From positions 3,038,001-3,102,000 of the forward strand of contig NZ_CP139421.1 of the NCBI RefSeq assembly GCF_034119865.1: DNA of 64,000 bases, in the 5' to 3' direction. How positions within the stretch are numbered: position 1 is the stretch's first letter; every line of letters begins with the position of its first letter. This DNA comes from Algoriphagus sp. NG3. GTDB taxonomy: Bacteria; Bacteroidota; Bacteroidia; Cytophagales; Cyclobacteriaceae. The notes below the pieces were generated by a model, which did not search any database, was not told where the DNA came from, and worked only from the letters and a program-made list of their open reading frames with translations. Shown piece by piece: positions 57,956 through 64,000 of the stretch. Position numbers and translations under genes: made by a program.

Positions 57956-58210
57956 GGTCTGTGAAGACAAACCGTAGCCTGTAAATACTAGAGAATAAGG
58001 CAGATCTCACACCAAATCCTGCTTCTGGAGAAGCAGGATAACCATATTGTAATCTGCGCAGATTGCCGTTGATAAAGACCCAGATCTGCGGGAAATGCAA
58101 AGCCGATAAATAGAATAGGTAAACAACAAGAAAAGTGAGTGAGGGATTAATAGAATAAATTTTCAATAGCCGTGCTCTCTGCGGGAATCTCTGTGACCTC
58201 CGTGGTTAAA
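57956..58210. repeat. Cluster of short palindromic repeats
   Basis: The 297-bp gap has no gene but several symmetric units: a single GGTCTGTG-type palindrome (57956-57974), an 11-bp palindrome ATCCTGCTTCT / AGAAGCAGGAT (58017-58040), a perfect AATCTGCGCAGATT (58052-58065), and a run of short related words CTCTGCG, CTCTGTG, CTCCGTGG near 58175-58205. Confidence 0.55.
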
Positions 58211-58241
58211 AAAACACAAACAATAAAAAAATATAGACACT

Positions 58242-59102
58242 ATGCCAAATCCATGGACAGGGAAGGGAAACCCCTATAGCAGACAGGAAGTAAGAGACAG
58301 ACTCAAAGAAACCTTGGCCCAGAAGAAAGCCATCATCGCAGCAGGTGCAGGCACCGGAATTTCTGCCAAATTCATTGAAAAAGGTGGGGCCGATCTCCTT
58401 ATTATATACAATTCAGGAAGATTCAGAATGTCGGGGCATGGCTCCACCGCCGGACTGATGGCCTATGGCGATGCCAATGCAGTAGCCATGGAAATCGGGG
58501 AATTTGAAGTACTTCCGGTGGTGGAAGAAATCCCGGTGATTTGCGGTGTGCATGGTTCTGATCCACGAAGAAGAATCTGGCACCATTTGCTGAAAGTCAA
58601 GGAAATGGGCTTCTCCGGAATCAACAATTTCCCAACCCACTCCATAGTTGATGGGCATTTCAGACAGGTACTGGAAGAGACAGGAATGGGCTTCGACAAA
58701 GAAGTGGAAATGGTGAGAATCGCCGATAAGATGGATTTGTTTTCCATAGTCTACGTAGCAACAGCCGAAGAAGCAAGGCAAATGGCAGAAGCCGGTGCGG
58801 ATGCCATAATCTCCCATGTTGGAACCACAGTGGGTGGATCAATCGGTGTCACAGGAGCAAGTTGTAGCATGGATGAGGCCATTGACCGAACCAATCAAAT
58901 CGTAGCCGCTTCCAAAGCTGTCAATCCGGACTTATTCTTTTTGGCACATGGTGGCCCGATCAACACACCCGAAGATGTGCGTGTGATATTGGAAAAAGCG
59001 GATGTACATGGCTTCGTAGGTGCTTCTTCACTGGAAAGAATGGGGGTGGAAGAATCATTGACAAACCTTACTAAAGAATTCAAAAAGCTGACGATAAAGT
59101 AA
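58242..59102 (+). CDS. PEP hydrolase-like TIM-barrel protein (Tm-1 C-terminal half)
   Basis: 286 aa cytoplasmic protein of the phosphoenolpyruvate hydrolase-like family (PF09370). Typical segments are KKAIIAAGAGTGISAKFIEK, ADLLIIYNSGRFRM, GVHGSDPRRRIWHHL, FPTHSIVDGHFRQ and the phosphate-site-like HGGPINTPEDV. Length matches the family and no signal peptide is present. It follows the UPF0261 gene and precedes a strong terminator, so the two genes probably end one transcript. The enzyme activity of this bacterial form is unproven. Confidence 0.88.
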   Translation: MPNPWTGKGNPYSRQEVRDRLKETLAQKKAIIAAGAGTGISAKFIEKGGADLLIIYNSGRFRMSGHGSTAGLMAYGDANAVAMEIGEFEVLPVVEEIPVICGVHGSDPRRRIWHHLLKVKEMGFSGINNFPTHSIVDGHFRQVLEETGMGFDKEVEMVRIADKMDLFSIVYVATAEEARQMAEAGADAIISHVGTTVGGSIGVTGASCSMDEAIDRTNQIVAASKAVNPDLFFLAHGGPINTPEDVRVILEKADVHGFVGASSLERMGVEESLTNLTKEFKKLTIK

Positions 59103-59169
59103 TCCACATTTCTAAAAGCAGGAGAAAATCATTTCCTCCATAGATTTCACCAAGTATCTGATAAAAACA

Positions 59170-59207
59170 AAACCAGACTAATAGGAAGCTAGTCTGGTTT
59201 TGTTTTT
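59170..59207 (+). terminator. Intrinsic terminator after the TIM-barrel gene
   Basis: Perfect 11-bp stem AAACCAGACTA / TAGTCTGGTTT (59170-59180, 59190-59200) with a 9-nt loop, then TGTTTTT. It ends the rightward transcript that includes the Tm-1-like pair; the AAAACA on its left side may also serve the opposite strand. Confidence 0.85.
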
Positions 59208-59224
59208 CAGCGAACAATCGCATT

Positions 59225-59394
59225 AACCCGAAATATGCATTAGCAATTCTATTACAGCCATCAATTACTTCAAAATCAGTCATTGTATTACTGTTTTCAA
59301 CTTCACCATAGCGGTGCTATGCCTCAGTTTCCAAACAGCCAGATTTTCTTGCAATTAATGCCTTCATAACGAAACCTAATACAAAATTCGGGTT
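59225..59394. repeat. 170-bp repeat with inverted ends, copy B
   Basis: Starts AACCCGAAATATGCATTAG and ends CTAATACAAAATTCGGGTT. It shares the whole interior of copy A at 53175, including CATAGC-GGT-GCTATG and CAGTTTCCAAACAGCC, but lacks about 20 bp near the right end. It sits between convergent genes. Confidence 0.75.
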
Positions 59395-59409
59395 TAATCA
59401 ATATAATCT

Positions 59410-60273
59410 TCAATACTTCAAGCTCTTCAGGTAGGCGATACTTTTTGGGAGATTTTCCATTTCCTCGTCGCTTTCATCTTCAATAAACATGTGCTTGATT
59501 CCGATTTTGTTTGACTCTCTCAAAATTCCCGGCAGATCCAATTCACCTGTTCCCAAAACCACATCATTTTCCGGGCCAGTCAGGCCGGTCATATCCTTAG
59601 GGGCACCTTTCCGCAGGTCTTTCAGATGAAGAGATACCCAACGATCACCGTATTTCTTCAATAAAGCTACGGGGTCTGCACCTCCAAAATATGTCCACAT
59701 CACGTCCATCTGAAAAGAAACGTATTTGGGATCTGTATTCTCAACCATGTAGTCAAATAAAGTCCCCTCCTGATACGGCTGGAATTCATAGCCGTGAACA
59801 TGATATTTGAAGGTAATCCCATTCTCTTCCAGCACTTTCCCTCCTTCGTTAAATGCCTTGATCGCCCGGTCAGCATTTGCTTTGGTGAAGTCGCCATCAT
59901 GTGGTAGCCAGGCTACCATTACATACTTTGCCCCCAATGCCTTTGCCTTATCAGCCACTTGCTGGGGATCTGCTTCCAAGGCTTCGAATCCTGTTCCGGT
60001 AGATGGAATACTGATCCCTCTTGCTTCGCAAAGCTTTAAAAATTCCTCAGCCGACATACCTTTCGGAGTCCCGCCTTCGAGTTCTTTGAATCCCATTTCC
60101 TGGATGATGTCCAAAGTTGTCTCTACCCCATTTGCCCAGTGATTGCGGAATGAATAAGACTGTACTCCTAATGCAACCTGAAGCAGTGGCTCACCTTGCT
60201 GCTGTGCGGAAGTCAGAGCTGGAAGTAAACCGCTCAGCAAAACGGCGAGTATAAATATGTTAAGTTTTTTCAT
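59410..60273 (-). CDS. Exported sugar isomerase/epimerase-like TIM-barrel protein
   Basis: 287 aa with a signal peptide ending in TSAQQ, so unlike most of its family it is exported. The family metal ligands are recognisable: a His/Glu segment KYHVHGYEF, Asp in QMDVMWT, His in SLHLKD and Glu in MFIEDES. Exported members occur beside GMC oxidoreductases in Bacteroidota, where they may act on 3-keto-glycosides; here it follows the GMC gene after 57 bp, which supports that idea. The reaction is inferred. Confidence 0.85.
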   Translation of the reverse strand: MKKLNIFILAVLLSGLLPALTSAQQQGEPLLQVALGVQSYSFRNHWANGVETTLDIIQEMGFKELEGGTPKGMSAEEFLKLCEARGISIPSTGTGFEALEADPQQVADKAKALGAKYVMVAWLPHDGDFTKANADRAIKAFNEGGKVLEENGITFKYHVHGYEFQPYQEGTLFDYMVENTDPKYVSFQMDVMWTYFGGADPVALLKKYGDRWVSLHLKDLRKGAPKDMTGLTGPENDVVLGTGELDLPGILRESNKIGIKHMFIEDESDEEMENLPKSIAYLKSLKY

Positions 60274-60330
60274 TTTATAATTATTTGAAAATATTACTGA
60301 AGCTTAAGGTTTTAAACTGTGGAACATTGA

Positions 60331-62025
60331 CTATAGATTCTGCTTGTTCAGTTCTTCCACGGCATAATTCGCTGCCCGTGCAGTCAAAGCCATAAAGGTC
60401 AGTGTAGGGTTTTGTGTACTGGTGCTCGTCATACATGCCCCATCCGTGACAAAAACGTTCTTGCAGTGATGGAGCTGGTTGTATTTGTTCAGCAGAGAAG
60501 TCTTGGGGTCATGCCCCATTCGTACCCCGCCCATTTCATGGATATCTGAGCCTGGATCAGCATGGCTGTCCTGAACTTTGATATTGGTAAAACCTGCTTT
60601 CTCATACATCAGTGTCTGCTGTTCTACAAAATCTGCTACCATTTTATCGTCATTTTCTTTCCATTCTACAGAAAGGATAATTTGAGGGATACCATACTTA
60701 TCCACCTGATCAGTGCTGAGCCGCACGTGATTATCCTCCACAGGCACAGTCTCTCCCTGCATCCAGGAAGCCATATGCCAGACTCCGTATTTTTGATTCA
60801 GAAGATTGTCCCGCAGCTGGTCTCCTATCATACTGGTATCAGATCCTAATGCACGGCCTCCTGACATACCTATAGAATAGCCACGAAGAAAGTCTGTGTC
60901 TTGCTTGAAAACATTCCTGAATCTAGGCACATAAGCGTGACCCGGGTTTCTTCCATCGTTAAACTTGTCTAAAAAGCCCTCGAAGCTAGCACTTCCTTTG
61001 CCCCGGTAATTATGGCAAGCCATATATTTCCCCATCAGTCCATTTTCATTTCCTATTCCATGGGAAAAAGTGGATGATTTAGAATTCAGGAGAATAGCAT
61101 TGGAAGCAATAGTAGACGCATTTACGAAGATGATTTTCGCATAAAACTCTATAGCTTCCCCGGTATTTCTATCGATAATCCGAACCCCTGAAGCTTTGCC
61201 TTTGACTTCGTCATAAATGATCGATTCCACTACGGCGTCTGGGCGAACAGTTAAATTACCGGTCTTTTCAGCCCAAGGCAAAGTAGAAGCATTGGAGGAG
61301 AAGTAGCCCCCATAGACACAGCCCCGGTTGCACATGGCTTGATGTTGACATTTATTCCTACCCTGCTGTCTGTGGATTTCCTGAGGATCTGTAAGGTGCG
61401 CACATCTCCCCTGGATCAAATACCTGTTGTCAAAATTAGCAGCCAACTGCTCCTTGTAATAGTTCTCAATACAGCTCAATTCAAAGCCAGGCATTACATC
61501 AGAATCCGGCAACTCTGCCAAACCATCCTTATTTCCGGCAATACCGGCGAATTTTTCCACATAGGAATACCAAGGCTCTATGTCTTTGTATCGGATTGGC
61601 CAGTCCACAGCAAACCCATCCCGAACAGGGCCTTCGTAATCAAAATCGCTCCAGCGCTGGGTAGCCCTAGCCCAAAGCAAGGACTTCCCTCCTACATGAT
61701 AGCCACGGAACCATCGAAAGGGCTTTTCCTGGATGATAGGTTGCTCATCTTCAGCCAGTGCCCAATGAACTGTTTCCTCCCTTATCCATCGGCTTCCTCC
61801 CATTCCGGATCTTTTCTCCAAAGGCACAGCACCACGGAACTCGAACTCCCATGGAGCTTTGGATGCCGTAGGATAATCTTCAATATGCTTGACCATCCTG
61901 CCCCGCTCAAGTACGAGGGTCTTCAGTCCCTTTTCCGTTAATTCTTTGGCCGCCCAGCCGCCGCTGGCACCAGAACCTATCACGATTGCGTCATAGGTTC
62001 TTTTCTCTTTTGAATCTTGTAGCAT
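60331..62025 (-). CDS. GMC-family oxidoreductase (flavoprotein)
   Basis: 564 aa FAD-dependent dehydrogenase. The N-terminal dinucleotide motif VIGSGASGG (residues 15-23) is followed by the FAD-contacting VLERGR. The C-terminal domain carries IHEMGGVRMG and the NPTLTFMALTARAANYA end. It resembles the large subunit of glucoside 3-dehydrogenase and gluconate 2-dehydrogenase complexes. It has no signal of its own but is 6 bp after the Tat small-subunit gene, which could carry it out by hitchhiking. Probable job: oxidise a sugar at C3 and pass electrons to the respiratory chain. Confidence 0.88.
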   Translation of the reverse strand: MLQDSKEKRTYDAIVIGSGASGGWAAKELTEKGLKTLVLERGRMVKHIEDYPTASKAPWEFEFRGAVPLEKRSGMGGSRWIREETVHWALAEDEQPIIQEKPFRWFRGYHVGGKSLLWARATQRWSDFDYEGPVRDGFAVDWPIRYKDIEPWYSYVEKFAGIAGNKDGLAELPDSDVMPGFELSCIENYYKEQLAANFDNRYLIQGRCAHLTDPQEIHRQQGRNKCQHQAMCNRGCVYGGYFSSNASTLPWAEKTGNLTVRPDAVVESIIYDEVKGKASGVRIIDRNTGEAIEFYAKIIFVNASTIASNAILLNSKSSTFSHGIGNENGLMGKYMACHNYRGKGSASFEGFLDKFNDGRNPGHAYVPRFRNVFKQDTDFLRGYSIGMSGGRALGSDTSMIGDQLRDNLLNQKYGVWHMASWMQGETVPVEDNHVRLSTDQVDKYGIPQIILSVEWKENDDKMVADFVEQQTLMYEKAGFTNIKVQDSHADPGSDIHEMGGVRMGHDPKTSLLNKYNQLHHCKNVFVTDGACMTSTSTQNPTLTFMALTARAANYAVEELNKQNL

Positions 62026-62031
62026 GTCGTA

Positions 62032-62568
62032 TTAGGCTTGGATGGGAAGATCTACACATCCCTGATAAAATCCAGGAGCTACTTTGTAATTGCCATAATC
62101 CACCATCACTTCTTTGGCAGTGGTGAATCCGGTAATGCATTCAGATTTCACCATTTCAAAAAACGAGCTGTCGGCTTCACTATCCGATAAAGACAACTCA
62201 AGTAGTATGGCCTCCCGCTCCTCTTTGGAAGCCTTCAGAAAGCCTTTCTTATGCAATGCCGAAAGCTGAATCTTAATTTGATCTTGATCTTCCTTTTCAT
62301 AGCAATGCTCAAAAAGCTTCATCAGATAAATATCTGTACCTGTGCTGAGTGCTCCAATTGACTTAGCGTCCGGAGAGGGCAATTTGGGAGGTAATCCTGC
62401 TGGAATAATAGTGTCAGCAATTGCAGAAATGAGCTCTTCCTCTTTTGCAGTAAAAAAACCTGTGTGGCTCATGCCATCTAGCAGCTGCCACTTCCAGTCT
62501 GCCAGCACCAGCCCAGCAATTCCTACGGCTGTCCCGCCCAAAATTTTGAGGGATTTTCTTCGATTCAT
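62032..62568 (-). CDS. Gluconate 2-dehydrogenase subunit 3 family protein (Tat signal)
   Basis: 178 aa small subunit of a GMC-type dehydrogenase. The start at 62568 (MNRRKSLKILGG) gives a twin-arginine signal; the longer frame from 62652 adds 28 residues without family character. The body shows EEELISAIADTIIPAGLPPKLP typical of the Gluconate_2-dh3 family, which is needed for export and folding of the large subunit. It precedes the GMC gene by 6 bp. Confidence 0.87.
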   Translation of the reverse strand: MNRRKSLKILGGTAVGIAGLVLADWKWQLLDGMSHTGFFTAKEEELISAIADTIIPAGLPPKLPSPDAKSIGALSTGTDIYLMKLFEHCYEKEDQDQIKIQLSALHKKGFLKASKEEREAILLELSLSDSEADSSFFEMVKSECITGFTTAKEVMVDYGNYKVAPGFYQGCVDLPIQA

Positions 62569-62768
62569 AAATAGGTTAGATTGGGTATTGTAATTCCGAA
62601 TATAATGAAAACTATGATTCGCTACTTTGGTAATACTCAAAAGGTAAAACAACTATTTCAACGGATTTCTATGCATTCTCACTTTCTAAAGTCCTAGTTT
62701 TTCTCTATAAATGCGGGAATAATCCAAATTTCAAATTATCTTCAACTAATTAACAAACAAACCTATTT

Positions 62769-63872
62769 ATGAAAAACCTATTCAACCTAGTTCCGGCTTG
62801 TTGTGCCGTAATGATACTGGCTTCATGTGGCAAAACAACCGAAACGAACGAAACAGTCACAGAAACTGAGGTTATCGACAGCATCGCTTCCAAGTATCTT
62901 TCGCAGCCTTTGATTTCTGACCATTACACAGCGGATCCTTCAGCACATGTTTTTGAGGGAAAAATCTACATCTACCCTTCTCACGATGTGGAGTCCGAGG
63001 TGCCAGAAGATGATCTGGGAGCACATTTCAACATGATGGATTACCATGTTTACTCCATGGATTCCCCAACATCACCTATAGTGGATGAAGGAAAAGTCCT
63101 TGGTGTGGATGATATCCCTTGGGCAAAAAGACAACTTTGGGCACCTGATGCCGCTGAGAAGGAAGGAAAGTATTACCTCTATTTTCCAGCAAAGGATGAA
63201 AATGATATTTTCAAAATCGGAGTAGCTGTGGGCGACTCACCTACTGGCCCATTTACTGCGCAGCCTGAGCCTATCAAAGGAAGCTATAGCATAGATCCTT
63301 CCGTGTACGAAGATACTGACGGGTCTTACTACATGTATTTCGGTGGAATCTGGGGCGGTCAGTTGCAGAAGTACAGAAACAACAAATTTGATGATAAAGG
63401 CCCCGCCCCTACTGATGGTCTTCCGGCTGATGATGAAGCAGCTTTGGGGCCAATAATAGCAAAAATGAGCGGAGACATGCTCCAATTCGCTGAAACACCT
63501 AAGGAGATTAAAATCCTTGATGAAAATGGATCCCCTATTTTAAACGGGGATAATGACAGGAGATTTTTCGAAGCAGCATGGGTTCATAAATACAATGGCA
63601 CCTACTACCTGTCCTATTCTACCGGCGATACGCATTACATCGCTTATGCCACAAGTGATAATCCATACGGGCCCTTTACCTACCAAGGTGTGGTGCTGAA
63701 TCCCGTGGATGGATGGACAAACCATCACTCGATCGTGGAAGTGGACGGTGAATGGTATATTTTCTACCACGATACCCAGCTATCCGGTAAGACCCATCTG
63801 AGAAACATCAAAATGGCACCTTTAACACATTTGGCAGATGGTTCCATCGAAACAATTGACCCGGTTAACTAA
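62769..63872 (+). CDS. GH43-family glycoside hydrolase, lipoprotein
   Basis: 367 aa lipoprotein (LASC, Cys20) with a GH43 propeller. The triad is visible: Asp in DHYTADPSAHVFEGK, Asp in YSIDPSVYEDTDGSYYMYFGG, Glu in FFEAAWVHKYNGTYYLSYST. This subgroup (HYTADP opening) contains arabinofuranosidases and xylosidases. It is divergent from the GMC operon with 200 bp between, and ends in a strong terminator. Substrate unknown beyond a pentose-containing glycan as the likely case. Confidence 0.87.
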   Translation: MKNLFNLVPACCAVMILASCGKTTETNETVTETEVIDSIASKYLSQPLISDHYTADPSAHVFEGKIYIYPSHDVESEVPEDDLGAHFNMMDYHVYSMDSPTSPIVDEGKVLGVDDIPWAKRQLWAPDAAEKEGKYYLYFPAKDENDIFKIGVAVGDSPTGPFTAQPEPIKGSYSIDPSVYEDTDGSYYMYFGGIWGGQLQKYRNNKFDDKGPAPTDGLPADDEAALGPIIAKMSGDMLQFAETPKEIKILDENGSPILNGDNDRRFFEAAWVHKYNGTYYLSYSTGDTHYIAYATSDNPYGPFTYQGVVLNPVDGWTNHHSIVEVDGEWYIFYHDTQLSGKTHLRNIKMAPLTHLADGSIETIDPVN

Positions 63873-63910
63873 TTAACATGTAAAAAAACCGAAGCACATT
63901 GCCAAGGTAA

Positions 63911-63953
63911 AAGCCATTGCCCCACTTTTAGGAGACAATGGCTTTATTTTTTT
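63911..63953 (+). terminator. Intrinsic terminator after the last GH43 gene
   Basis: 9-bp stem AAGCCATTG / CAATGGCTT (63911-63919, 63936-63944) followed by TATTTTTTT. It lies 38 bp after the stop. Confidence 0.85.
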
Positions 63954-64000
63954 ATGTGATTATCCGCAATGATGCCAGTTGCCGTATTTTCCTTGCTTTA

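Overview
The window looks like a piece of chromosome from a marine, polysaccharide-degrading Bacteroidota, probably order Cytophagales and something like a Cyclobacteriaceae member. The evidence is two SusC/SusD pairs, lipoprotein signals ending in Cys, a hybrid two-component system, AT-rich leaders without strong Shine-Dalgarno sequences, and an agar-specific gene set. The taxonomic placement is inference; no rRNA or tRNA gene was seen.

Region 1 (1-26.4 kb) is an agar utilization locus. A planctomycete-type cytochrome/DUF1549/DUF1553 lipoprotein runs off the left edge. An eleven-gene minus-strand operon (17502 down to 4211) follows. It encodes a GH117 neoagarobiose hydrolase, Zn alcohol dehydrogenase, KduD-like SDR, aldehyde dehydrogenase, 3,6-anhydro-L-galactonate cycloisomerase-like enolase, aldose 1-epimerase, a RhaT-like transporter, an S1 sulfatase, a GH16 beta-agarase, a Tat-exported FAD oxidoreductase and a membrane protein with an FMN-attachment-like motif. 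Two paralogous TPR-membrane-HTH regulators bracket it. A plus-strand SusC, SusD and surface-glycan-binding trio lies to the right. Together these genes would bind agar at the surface, cut it, desulfate it, split neoagarobiose and oxidise L-3,6-anhydrogalactose.

Region 2 (26.4-34.2 kb) is an accessory stretch. It holds an IS4-family element with matching inverted ends, an intact three-gene HipBST-type toxin-antitoxin operon with three operator palindromes spaced exactly 60 bp, flanked on both sides by decayed hipB and hipA fragments, then an aldo/keto reductase and an AraC regulator. Several perfect palindromes sit in the gaps.

Region 3 (34.2-48.2 kb) is a second polysaccharide locus: a hybrid two-component sensor diverges from SusC, SusD, a DUF3823 lipoprotein, a GH43 enzyme and a PHP-like secreted protein. 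The substrate cannot be read from the sequence, though GH43 suggests an arabinose- or xylose-containing glycan.

Region 4 (48.5-64 kb) collects redox and sugar genes: a ThuA/sugar-dehydrogenase-like fusion, an azurin-like cupredoxin, ThuA, a Gfo/Idh/MocA protein lacking the EKP lysine, two TIM-barrel isomerases, two GH43 enzymes, a GMC oxidoreductase with its small Tat subunit, and a two-gene pair equivalent to the two halves of the plant Tm-1 protein. This set fits 3-keto-sugar metabolism of glycosides (inference). The gaps here carry two families of palindromic repeats: a 170-191 bp element with inverted ends that can fold along much of its length, and paired 20-bp GGTCTGTG...CACAGACC palindromes.
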